From Halobacteriovorax sp. JY17 (lineage in GTDB: Bacteria; Bdellovibrionota; Bacteriovoracia; Bacteriovoracales; Bacteriovoracaceae): a DNA stretch of 64,000 bases. The translations under genes were made by a program, and so were the position numbers. The number at the start of each line of letters is the position of its first letter. Within the stretch, counting starts at the first letter, position 1. The DNA is taken from positions 248,001 to 312,000 of the forward strand of contig NZ_NJER01000003.1 in assembly GCF_002753895.1 (NCBI RefSeq). The letters are read 5' to 3'. Below the pieces are notes generated by a model. It ran no database searches, was not told the origin of the DNA, and saw only the letters and a list, made by a program, of their open reading frames with translations. This document shows, one piece after another, positions 33,021 to 41,820 of the stretch.

Positions 33021-34031
33021 CTATTTATCCAACAAGATGCACTTAGTATGCTCTCTTTTTAGCCCTACCTCAAAGGCCTTTTCAACCTCTGAAAAAGGAA
33101 AGACTCTCACTAAACTCTTTGCATATTTCTCAATTATTGGAGTCCAAAATTTTACTGACTGTCTAAATTCTTCTACACCATGATGTCCAAGCCAGCTAAC
33201 TCTTAGATTTTGTTTATAAAAAGAATTATTGTCTAATTTAGCGTCAAAATACTTTCCTATAATTACGATCGACCCAGACCTTTTAGGAAATAAATGCGCG
33301 TGAGGCAACAGTCCAGTTCCACCTGCTCCGTCTCCAGTACAATCTATAACTGTGTCATATTTTGAAAAGTTTGTTCCTCCGATTAAGAAGCTCGCAAAAT
33401 TTTCAACATTTAAACCTAGCTTCTTTGCATTATCAACTCGCACCTGACTTTTCTCAACAAGAATCGGTTCATAACCTCTGTGCTTCAATGCTAAATAAGA
33501 AAATATACCAATTGGACCTGCTCCGAAAATAGCAATTTTATCACATTCAGTTAATCCGATTTTCTTTGCGTGCATATATGAAAGGTCTCCAATAAAAGCA
33601 ACTTCCAGTAAAACCTGAGCCTCAATAGATAGCTCCTGAGGTAATTTTACGAGGTCACTTTTATGAACTTTAACATGGCTGGAAATTACACTAATACTAT
33701 CTGTTCCCAAAAGTTTGCGTCCCGTACACTCGCTCCAATCCTCACTCAAGCAAGCTCGACACTTTTGGCAGCAATAATTTGCAGAGGAGGTAACTATTTC
33801 ACCAACTGAATAATTTTTAATAGAATCTCCAACCTCAACAATCTTTCCAACCCATTCGTGTCCTATAGGAGATTCTCCTTCATTGTGCTTGATCGCGTAT
33901 AAGTCAGACCCACAAATTCCAACAGACATTGGTTTTACAAGAACTTCATTATGATTGAGTTTGATAGGAACTTTCCTATCTTTTTTGACAAACTTCCCAT
34001 TAAGGTATGTATAAAACCAATCTTTCTCCAA
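33021..34031 (-). CDS. Zinc-dependent medium-chain dehydrogenase
   Basis: The 336-residue protein is an MDR-superfamily alcohol/polyol dehydrogenase: catalytic zinc ligands in GICGSDLYAI and GHEWVGKI, a structural zinc set CCQKCRACLSEDWSEC, and the nucleotide-binding GAGPIGIF. It would oxidise a secondary alcohol, for example on a sugar or cyclitol, with NAD(P)+. The start is a TTG with GAGG at good spacing. It lies upstream of the S74-like gene on the same strand. Its link to the aminotransferase fusion (ketone formation before transamination) is inference. Confidence 0.88.
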   Translation of the reverse strand: MEKDWFYTYLNGKFVKKDRKVPIKLNHNEVLVKPMSVGICGSDLYAIKHNEGESPIGHEWVGKIVEVGDSIKNYSVGEIVTSSANYCCQKCRACLSEDWSECTGRKLLGTDSISVISSHVKVHKSDLVKLPQELSIEAQVLLEVAFIGDLSYMHAKKIGLTECDKIAIFGAGPIGIFSYLALKHRGYEPILVEKSQVRVDNAKKLGLNVENFASFLIGGTNFSKYDTVIDCTGDGAGGTGLLPHAHLFPKRSGSIVIIGKYFDAKLDNNSFYKQNLRVSWLGHHGVEEFRQSVKFWTPIIEKYAKSLVRVFPFSEVEKAFEVGLKREHTKCILLDK

Positions 34032-34117
34032 TTAATCCTCACTATTTTTTTCGTCGCTTTTATTCTTATAATGTTATCATTAATAGAAATATAAATATAG
34101 CTTGTACACAGGTAAAA

Positions 34118-35527
34118 ATGATTAGAATAATTTCAACAATTCCTTTTATTTTTGGACTAATTACTTATTATATTGTTGCGCTCTCTCCAAGTAACTATAG
34201 CCTTCTTGAGCAAGGATTTCTTTCTTCAATTAAGAAGCAACACTGGGGTACCTGTTGGGCATTTTCCACAATCTCAAGCCTTGAATCAAATATACTTAAA
34301 AGAAAACTTCAATTCAGCCACGATCTCTCTGAGTATCACTTAGATAAGTTCAACGGCTTTAATAGAAATGGCAGGGAGTCAGACCCAAAGAAAGAATGGT
34401 TCTCTACCCAAGGCAAGGGGTATATTGGAAGTAATAGGGATGATCAAAGATCTGGCTTGATGGTTCACCTAGGTGGAGACTATAGAGTTGCCGCTGCCTA
34501 CCTAAGCAATACATTAGGTGCAGTTGAGGAATCAAAAACCCCAGGAATAAAGACCGACTCCGACTTTGCTTCATTTGGGAACTCTCCAGGAGAAGGAATT
34601 CTTCTTAGAAATAATTATCAATATATCTATCCGAAAAGTATTGAATGGCTCGTATGGGGTAATTCAAATCTTGAGACTCAAAATAGAATAAAGAAAGCTA
34701 TTAAAGAAAATGGAGCTGTAGCCTCTGCTCAATTTATGGAGTCCAGCCCTTTGGCCATTATCAAAGGAAAGGAGTGGCACCAAAATTTAAAAGAAGAAGG
34801 GCCCAATCATGCAATATCAATAGTTGGATGGGATGATCGTATTTCCTATAAGGGAAAGACAGGAGCATGGCTCATAAAAGATAGTGATCATATTAACGAA
34901 GAGGACAATACTAAAATTGGTCTCTTCTATATTTCCTATCAAGATCTAATTACTGGAAAGCATAGAGATATGGGAGCTGTTTCTTTTAAGAACGTTTCTC
35001 TCAGAGACTCAAGAGCAAGAGTTTATTCTCATGCTCTTCATGGATGGAGATACTCCCAAATATTTCCCGGTCCTATAAAAAATCTATATACGATTAAAGG
35101 TGATGAGACCTTAAATGCGATTGGTCTTTATCTACCAACTCCTCAAGAGACAGCGACTTATAAAGTCAGTATTAACGGAAATTTTCTTCTCAAAGAAACA
35201 ATCAATCGAGAAAACCCAGGCTTTTACTACCTAAAAATCCCTAATTACGATGTAAGAATAGGTGATAAAGTCGAAATCATTCAAGAGAATAAATCCACAC
35301 TTTACTCTATCGACTCATCCTCATGGATAACAGTCTTACTTGGAGATACAGAAGACACTCTTAAACCTCAATGGGTTGAATCCAAAGCGAACCCCAAAGA
35401 AAGCTACTACTATGAAAAAGATAAATGGTACGATTTAACAAGTAAAGAAAGCTCTTCTGAAATAAATTATAGAAAAGCAAACTTTCCAATTATTTTATAC
35501 ACCCTTAATAGAGAAGAATTAAAATGA
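34118..35527 (+). CDS. Papain-like (C1 family) cysteine protease
   Basis: The 469-residue protein has a hydrophobic N-terminus (IISTIPFIFGLITYYIVAL). The papain core has Q41 and C46 in KKQHWGTCWAFSTISSLES and the catalytic His in GPNHAISIVGWDD. The asparagine motif is changed, AWLIKDSD where KNSWG is usual. It would be exported or membrane-anchored. The C-terminal 150 residues are beta-rich. I chose the ATG at 34118 (AGGT upstream). The next gene overlaps at ATGA. Confidence 0.85.
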   Translation: MIRIISTIPFIFGLITYYIVALSPSNYSLLEQGFLSSIKKQHWGTCWAFSTISSLESNILKRKLQFSHDLSEYHLDKFNGFNRNGRESDPKKEWFSTQGKGYIGSNRDDQRSGLMVHLGGDYRVAAAYLSNTLGAVEESKTPGIKTDSDFASFGNSPGEGILLRNNYQYIYPKSIEWLVWGNSNLETQNRIKKAIKENGAVASAQFMESSPLAIIKGKEWHQNLKEEGPNHAISIVGWDDRISYKGKTGAWLIKDSDHINEEDNTKIGLFYISYQDLITGKHRDMGAVSFKNVSLRDSRARVYSHALHGWRYSQIFPGPIKNLYTIKGDETLNAIGLYLPTPQETATYKVSINGNFLLKETINRENPGFYYLKIPNYDVRIGDKVEIIQENKSTLYSIDSSSWITVLLGDTEDTLKPQWVESKANPKESYYYEKDKWYDLTSKESSSEINYRKANFPIILYTLNREELK

Positions 35528-37203
35528 TCAATCTCATAAAAGAAATAAAAGAGAATAAATATTTAAAAAATTTACTAATTATTACTCTATTTATTTATCT
35601 CCCCTCCCTTTACTTCAGTTTTTTTATTTTTGATGATAATCATAATATTATATTAAACTCTAGAGTAAGTAATTTATCTGACTTAATTCTTCCATGGACG
35701 AAAAGTAAGATCCCTTTATCTTATAATTATTGGCAAGTACTACATTTAGTATTTGGAACAAGTTCTCCTCCGACTCTAAGGTTTCTCAATATTATTCTTC
35801 ATTTACTCAATGGAGTGCTAGTTTTTAAACTTCTTCCTCTTAAAAAAAATGAAAAAACACTAGGAGCTATTGCGACAGGAATTTTCCTCTTACACCCTGT
35901 CGTTGTTCAAAGTGTCGTTTGGCTATCCTCATCAAGAGAGCTATTTGCGACGTTCTTTACTCTTTTAGCCGCTCATTTAATAGTTAGAAGTAATCTAGAC
36001 TCTAAAACTATTTTCAAAGCATTTTCCCTTTTAATCATTAGCATATTATTCAAGCCCATTAGTGCAGCCGCTCCCTTAATATTCCTAGGCTATATCCATC
36101 AAAAAAAGAAAGAAATATTCTACCCTCTCATCTTCACTTCAACGCTTATCCTAATAGCTATTTTCTATTTTTATTTTAATGAAATAATGAAAGCGACAAC
36201 TATCTTTAATTATACTTTTTCAAAATCTCTTGGAATCGCAGCGATAAGTATTTCATATTATTTTAGAAACTTCTTTACACCGTTTTTTCTAGAATATAAT
36301 TACAATCTCACTCCAGAAAAAGCTATCTCACTTTACTCTTCCCCAAGAATACTTCTACACTTAGTCTATCTATTGCTTCCAATAACTTCCCTATTTCTTT
36401 TCAAAGAAAAGAAAAAAGAATTATTAATATGCCTTTTATCTTTTTTAACTTTAATCACCATTAATACTGGTCTTATTCCGTTTAATCATCAATTTATCTC
36501 AACTGTTACTGACCGCTATTTATATCTACCAAGTATTGCACTTGTCTTCTTTCTCTACTTCCTTTTAAGTAACATTCCCAAAGAGAGATACTTCCAACTT
36601 TCTGTTATTCTCTTTGTTCCTTTAATATTTCTATCAACTATCGAAGTATCCAAATGGAAAGATAGCTCTACTCGTCTTTACAAGAATAAGTTCTCCAATG
36701 AAGTAGAATTTATTACATACATAAATGCGTTGATTAAAGATGGAAAACTAGAAAAAGCTCAAGCCCTGACAAACAAGCTCTTTGAAGGGAGAAATTCTAT
36801 AGATGAATTAAATCTAGAGCTAAGTATTTTTCAAGCGAGCTACAAGGATACAAAGCCCAAAGACTTTACTAAAAAAATACACTTTCAAATAGAAGAAATC
36901 CCCTTAGATCTCTATCCTCTTCTTGCAAACTACTCTTACTATAATAATGATTTTCATCTCGCTAGACTCTCTTATGTATACTCCAAGAAAAGTGAGTTCA
37001 AGTATCTACTTGATTTTGATATGAACCAATTAGCTCAACGAGAAAAAAGTTACTATGACAAAATACTAAGGGAAGTAACTTTACTTCCCTTAGTTCAAAA
37101 AAATAAATATTTATCAAGAAAAATTTATAAGACTCTCAGACCTCTCGTCGACAATAAAACCAAATACGACTTAGAGGTCAACAAGCAGTTAAGCGAGAAT
37201 TAA
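35524..37203 (+). CDS. GT-C-fold multi-pass membrane protein (TMTC/O-mannosyltransferase-like)
   Basis: The 559-residue protein has about ten to eleven membrane segments followed by a soluble C-terminal part of about 180 residues. A loop with FDDNHNIILNSRV after the first segment and IFLLHPVVVQSVVWLSSSRELFATFF match GT-C enzymes of the TMTC type, in which the early acidic pair is catalytic. It may transfer a lipid-linked sugar to periplasmic proteins. ATGA overlap with the protease suggests cotranslation. Confidence 0.75.
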   Translation: MINLIKEIKENKYLKNLLIITLFIYLPSLYFSFFIFDDNHNIILNSRVSNLSDLILPWTKSKIPLSYNYWQVLHLVFGTSSPPTLRFLNIILHLLNGVLVFKLLPLKKNEKTLGAIATGIFLLHPVVVQSVVWLSSSRELFATFFTLLAAHLIVRSNLDSKTIFKAFSLLIISILFKPISAAAPLIFLGYIHQKKKEIFYPLIFTSTLILIAIFYFYFNEIMKATTIFNYTFSKSLGIAAISISYYFRNFFTPFFLEYNYNLTPEKAISLYSSPRILLHLVYLLLPITSLFLFKEKKKELLICLLSFLTLITINTGLIPFNHQFISTVTDRYLYLPSIALVFFLYFLLSNIPKERYFQLSVILFVPLIFLSTIEVSKWKDSSTRLYKNKFSNEVEFITYINALIKDGKLEKAQALTNKLFEGRNSIDELNLELSIFQASYKDTKPKDFTKKIHFQIEEIPLDLYPLLANYSYYNNDFHLARLSYVYSKKSEFKYLLDFDMNQLAQREKSYYDKILREVTLLPLVQKNKYLSRKIYKTLRPLVDNKTKYDLEVNKQLSEN

Positions 37204-37209
37204 CAGAGC

Positions 37210-39255
37210 CTAAGGAAATGGAGCGGCACAACCAAGTGTCCCTCCACGACCAAGAGCAACCGCATTTTGTCCTGTTGCACATCTTTGAGTACCAAAGGTC
37301 GTCCGACAATTAACACCAATACAAATCTTAGATCCGGTAACACTTCCTGAACCGTTATTTGTTCCACTATTTCGTCCCAGGGCCGTTACATAAGAACCTT
37401 TAATCCACCCATTTGAGTAAACATTGGAACACTTACCATTTTGTGAACAGTCTTTAATCGTATAAGTGACATCATAAGGAGTATCAGGTTGATAGAGTCG
37501 GATCACATTTGTAGTCGCATTATATGATGAATACATTCGTCCTACATTTCCAACTGTACAATCTCCGGCCATATTTCGAGTTCCATTAATCATAATAGAA
37601 TCACACACTGCCATTTTAATCGCTGCGTAAGTATCTCCCTCACTCGTAACAGAATTAAGATAGTTTGCAATAGTTGAAGCTGCCCCCGTTGGCTTTAACG
37701 TTGAAGCAACAACCCAATTTACCCACTCTCTTGTAACAAAGTCTGTTTGAGAAAGGGCATTGGCTGATGCTGTTGAATTATATCTTTCACTTGTTGTTAT
37801 TCTACCATCTGAAATTGTTACTCTCTTTGAACCATTTAAAGATTCAATAGCACCGACCCCCAAATTTCCTGCATTTGTTCCAGCTCTAAATGACTTCTTT
37901 ACACGTAAGTCACCATCCACACCATTTGGATTATAACCAGCCCCAATGGAAGCTGAGTTATTTATATCTAGTGTTCCGTTTGTACCTGACGCATTATTTC
38001 CGGTACCTATGGCAACACTTGTCTTTACGGCAAGGCCACCATCCACATTAGGTGGATTGACTCCACTCCCAATTGCCACCGCCCTCTTCACGGCCATAAC
38101 ACCATCACCAGCAGGCATTCCTGCCCCATCACCAATCGTAACACCTTGTCTTACTCTCAAGGTTCCCTCTAGTCCGCCAGTTACGCCGTTTCCAATCGCT
38201 ACTGAATTATTAATTAAAGCATCACCAGATTGAGAGTTTGCAGCAACTCCGACACCAAGACTATTTTGAAGGGATACATCACCAGGATTTCCAGTTGATC
38301 CCATACCAACACCAACAGATCCTGCGACATCTAAATTACTTTGAGAAGTTTCATTTATCGCTGCTCCAATACCAACAGATCCTCTATCGGCAGGTCCGCC
38401 AGAATTATCTGGTTCAATAGAAAGATTTCCAGAGACTGTTACTGCCGGCGCAGTGTTACTGATTATACTTTTTACAGTTATTCCCTTACAATCACCATTT
38501 TCAATTGTTCCGTCCAAAGTATCACATGAGGCCTCTACGAAGTTTTCATTATCGCCATAACAACTTTGAATAACTCTTAGACCATTAGCGATAACTCTCG
38601 ATTCTATAAACTTAACGGTTGTTTCTGACCCAAAAGATCTCTTATTAAAATCCTCTTGCGCTTCAGCGTCTGTACCATCTCTTCCTCGTCCCAACCTTTC
38701 AAAAGTTAGTCGATATACTACAGAACCAATTTGTCGTTGAGTATTTGCACCACCGTCAGTGGCCTTTGTATCTCCATCAAAAGTATAACTACTCTCCGCC
38801 CCATTACCATAACTTGCATCATCGCCATAAATAGTACTACCTGATTGATAATAGCCCCTAAAGTCGATACTCTTTAAGCGAACACTTCCTGAAGCACCAC
38901 CATATAAGGTATCGCTTGCTAAAACCTCTACTTTATTACCAGGCGTATCATCACCATTACTTCTTGACCAATTATTAGTTGCCCTCACAAGGTTTGGTAA
39001 GTTTGTCCAACTACCACTATCTACAGAGAGTCCTCTTAAATTCGCTGAACAATTATGCTCTCTTCTTAAAAGCATTTCAGCCCTTTGAGTAACAGAAGAT
39101 ACTGTCGAATCCTGAGTAAGCTTCCTTTGTCCTTTTGTCATATTACCCATTAACTGAGTAACACCTAGTGAAACAACACCAAGCATCCCAGCAGCAACAA
39201 CAACTTCTGCGAGAGTAAAACCTGAAGAGTTTGATAAAAATTTTCTCTTTGCCAT
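37210..39255 (-). CDS. Pseudopilin with YadA-head-like repeats
   Basis: The 681-residue protein starts at an ATG with AGGTG upstream. The type IV prepilin signal is SSGFTLAEVVVAAGMLGVVSLGV, with cleavage after G12 and Glu at +5. Residues about 45-265 are PilV/PilW-like minor-pilin region with cysteine pairs. Residues 293-453 hold eight repeats of about 20 residues with SVAIGxG-type cores, as in trimeric adhesin heads. The C-terminal 200 residues are Cys-containing. Export by the type IV pilus or type II system is expected. Confidence 0.85.
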   Translation of the reverse strand: MAKRKFLSNSSGFTLAEVVVAAGMLGVVSLGVTQLMGNMTKGQRKLTQDSTVSSVTQRAEMLLRREHNCSANLRGLSVDSGSWTNLPNLVRATNNWSRSNGDDTPGNKVEVLASDTLYGGASGSVRLKSIDFRGYYQSGSTIYGDDASYGNGAESSYTFDGDTKATDGGANTQRQIGSVVYRLTFERLGRGRDGTDAEAQEDFNKRSFGSETTVKFIESRVIANGLRVIQSCYGDNENFVEASCDTLDGTIENGDCKGITVKSIISNTAPAVTVSGNLSIEPDNSGGPADRGSVGIGAAINETSQSNLDVAGSVGVGMGSTGNPGDVSLQNSLGVGVAANSQSGDALINNSVAIGNGVTGGLEGTLRVRQGVTIGDGAGMPAGDGVMAVKRAVAIGSGVNPPNVDGGLAVKTSVAIGTGNNASGTNGTLDINNSASIGAGYNPNGVDGDLRVKKSFRAGTNAGNLGVGAIESLNGSKRVTISDGRITTSERYNSTASANALSQTDFVTREWVNWVVASTLKPTGAASTIANYLNSVTSEGDTYAAIKMAVCDSIMINGTRNMAGDCTVGNVGRMYSSYNATTNVIRLYQPDTPYDVTYTIKDCSQNGKCSNVYSNGWIKGSYVTALGRNSGTNNGSGSVTGSKICIGVNCRTTFGTQRCATGQNAVALGRGGTLGCAAPFP
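37896..38379 (-). repeat. Eight in-frame 57-63-base repeats in the pseudopilin gene
   Basis: Encodes repeats starting SVGIG, SVGVG, SLGVG, SVAIG, GVTIG, AVAIG, SVAIG and SASIG at residues 293, 313, 332, 351, 371, 392, 413 and 434. Spacing is 19-21 residues; copies are diverged, so it is an old array and not a recent tandem duplication. Confidence 0.8.
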
Positions 39256-39501
39256 AAGAACACCTATTTTCAAATTGAATCTTGACCACAATTATATCTT
39301 ATTTAGAGAATAAACTAAGGATGTTAATCTTTGCCGTATAGAATTCAATTACTTAAGTAAATTTCTTTGTTAAGGATATTTTATTTTTTACCCAACTTAT
39401 TGGCACATCTATATAAGCCACTAATTATACGATCTCTAACTCTAAATCGTTCTATACCATTAAAACGGACAAATTTACTGGAGATAAACATAACTCTCCC
39501 C

Positions 39502-39507
39502 TACAAT
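39502..39507 (+). promoter_or_regulatory. -10-like box for the secreted-protein gene
   Basis: TACAAT lies six bases before the ATG at 39514, with no Shine-Dalgarno. The -35 element is not clear. It fits the possible leaderless class. Confidence 0.35.
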
Positions 39508-39513
39508 AAAGAT

Positions 39514-40692
39514 ATGAAAAAAATCACCTCCTCACTTCTCTTACTTACATCACTTACTTCATACTCTCAAAGCTCAAGCAAGATATCCGCTTGTGATTTA
39601 TGGCAAGATCTACCCAATCAAGAATATCAACAGATTGAACAATTACAGAAAACGATGTTTGAACGAATTGCTAACACTAGGGCCTTCTATAAAATTTCAG
39701 ATCAATTACTTACAGAAGTTTCTAATAATACTTATCAATACAATAAAGATTCTCTTGATAAATGGGCCGCTTACTCTCAACTTGACTCAACAAAGCAGAC
39801 TAATATTATTAAGGAATGGAGAAACCAATTTTTCAAGGCCTTTATTTTAAAGTCTTACCCAAAGCTAACTCTTGCCCAAAGAACTATTATCGACGAAAGT
39901 TTTATTGAACTACACAAAAAGGCTTTTCCAGAAATAAAGAAGAAGTCCTTCGAAGAAATATTAGAGACAGCAAAGCATCTTATTATTAAATATATTGATT
40001 CAATGAAAATTTCTAAAAGTAGTGCAATGATTCTAAAAGGCTCTATTGTAACAATTAAGTTAAGTTGGGTAGAAACTATTGCAAACTCACTCTTCATGAA
40101 TGACCCCGAGCGATATCTTAGAATGGACATTGAATACAACCCAGAACACAATGTTCTTATAGTTGGACAAAAAGCATCCAAACATATTGACGGAGACACT
40201 CTACTTTCTATTTTTATTCAGCAAATGGCCCTTTCTTTTTCTCCATGTAGATGGTCTATCCTTTTTGAAAAAGAAAAATTTCCTTTTCAAAAACCTCTAG
40301 ATTGCCTAAGAAACATAAATTCAATTTATGCTAAAAAGAGAGATGATAGCCAAATCCAGAAATTATTTAAGGAAAAGAAAATTACAAAAGAACAAAAAGA
40401 TGCTTTAGATAAATATCCTCTCTGCAATACTCCTTATTATCCAACAGAGGGATTACAAAAAGAGCAAATTAATATTGCTTTTTCCGATTGGTTTAGTGCC
40501 GAAGTTGTTTCTCAGATGGGAAAAATATCTCCTCATTTCAGAGAAGACCTCTGTGCCTTGCAAACAGATAGCTTAATTCATTCTTATCCACAAAATCTTG
40601 AACGTTTAGTTAGAATATATTTAGCAAATCCTAAGCTTAGAAATTTAACTCGAATTAAAATTTCAAAAAATATTAACTATTGCTCAATGTGA
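39514..40692 (+). CDS. Secreted protein of unknown function
   Basis: The 392-residue protein has a signal peptide (KKITSSLLLLTSLTSYSQS) and a helical mature part with four or more cysteines. The frame is open back to 39367, but the signal peptide and the TACAAT box place the start at 39514. I recognise no domain. The stretch around DGDTLLSIFIQQMALSFSPC does not contain HExxH, so a protease role is not supported. It lies 12 bases before a radical SAM gene on the same strand and may share its transcript. Confidence 0.65.
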   Translation: MKKITSSLLLLTSLTSYSQSSSKISACDLWQDLPNQEYQQIEQLQKTMFERIANTRAFYKISDQLLTEVSNNTYQYNKDSLDKWAAYSQLDSTKQTNIIKEWRNQFFKAFILKSYPKLTLAQRTIIDESFIELHKKAFPEIKKKSFEEILETAKHLIIKYIDSMKISKSSAMILKGSIVTIKLSWVETIANSLFMNDPERYLRMDIEYNPEHNVLIVGQKASKHIDGDTLLSIFIQQMALSFSPCRWSILFEKEKFPFQKPLDCLRNINSIYAKKRDDSQIQKLFKEKKITKEQKDALDKYPLCNTPYYPTEGLQKEQINIAFSDWFSAEVVSQMGKISPHFREDLCALQTDSLIHSYPQNLERLVRIYLANPKLRNLTRIKISKNINYCSM

Positions 40693-40704
40693 GAATTTAT
40701 CAAG

Positions 40705-41820
40705 ATGCAAAATGAGAAGAAGAAAATTGTAAGATACGAAGAAGTGAAAGAAACACTTCCTGATTCTTTTTGTCCTGTTCCATTCTCTAGCCTCATTCTC
40801 AATCCTAATGGCCTAGTTGGATGCTGCAGAGAAAAAGGCAATGAGCATGCTATTGGAGATATTACCAACTCCTCAATCGAAGAAATTTGGAATGGAGAAA
40901 AAGCAAGAGCATGGAGACAAGAGTTTCTGACAGGTAATATAAAAACTTGCAAAGAAGAGATACGGCACAACTCATGTCATCGCTTAAATAATTATCACGA
41001 CTTAATTGAACATATCGATATAAGTGAAATAGTGAAAACTCCTATACTAAGACTAACTCCAGATTTTAATGGCAAATGTAATTTAAAATGTCCTTTTTGT
41101 GATGTCTGGCAATTACCAAATGGGCTATATGACAGCCTTCCAGGATTCTGGGAACATTTATCCAGTCATATCCTTCCATTTGTTCTACAAATTGACTGCT
41201 TGGCTGGAGAGCCATTTATCCAAAAAGATTTTTACAAGCTGCTCAAACTCTCTAGTCAAAATAATTCCAATTGTACATGGGAAGCCACGACGAATGGACA
41301 ATGGAAGTTAACTGATAAAATAAAAGCACAATTAGACCAAGTAGCATTTAGAATTATTTCAGTTAGTCTTGATTCTACAGATGAAAAGAGTTACTCCATA
41401 ATAAGAGCTCCTGGAGTATTAAAAAAAACGTTGGAGACAATAAGCGATCTACAGAAGTACTCTAAAGAGAGGGAAGATAAGGGGTCTCCATTTCAATTGC
41501 TAATAAACTTTGCGATTCAAAGAGAAAATGTATTTCAAATTGTTGATATGTTTAATTTTTGTAAAGAACGAAATTTAGATATATTCATACAATATGTTTA
41601 CTTCCCAAGTGAATTTTCACCATCAACACTTCCAATGGATGAAAGAAAGAAAATACTTCATTTTTATTTTTCGAATTTAGACAGTGAGCAATTAGTTCAG
41701 GCTAGACGAGTTATATTGGCCCTCATTGATACTTTTCCAGAAGAGAAGAAAAGGAAACTTTTTAGTATATATCAAATGCAAACAAATAATAAGATTCTAC
41801 CCTTTATAAGTTTAACTTAA
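40705..41820 (+). CDS. Radical SAM protein 6 with N-terminal SPASM-like region
   Basis: The 371-residue protein has an auxiliary region with C23 (SFCPVPFSS), C40/C41, IGDITNSSIEEIWNG, C82 and C91. The radical SAM core follows at CNLKCPFC (C125, C129, C132), then DCLAGEPF replacing the usual GGEP. It is a clear paralogue of the convergent gene at 41804, sharing PFSxxILxPNGxVG, EEIWNG, RxEFLxGN and CDVW/CHVWxxPNG positions. The two 3' ends overlap by 17 bases. Substrate unknown. Confidence 0.87.
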   Translation: MQNEKKKIVRYEEVKETLPDSFCPVPFSSLILNPNGLVGCCREKGNEHAIGDITNSSIEEIWNGEKARAWRQEFLTGNIKTCKEEIRHNSCHRLNNYHDLIEHIDISEIVKTPILRLTPDFNGKCNLKCPFCDVWQLPNGLYDSLPGFWEHLSSHILPFVLQIDCLAGEPFIQKDFYKLLKLSSQNNSNCTWEATTNGQWKLTDKIKAQLDQVAFRIISVSLDSTDEKSYSIIRAPGVLKKTLETISDLQKYSKEREDKGSPFQLLINFAIQRENVFQIVDMFNFCKERNLDIFIQYVYFPSEFSPSTLPMDERKKILHFYFSNLDSEQLVQARRVILALIDTFPEEKKRKLFSIYQMQTNNKILPFISLT

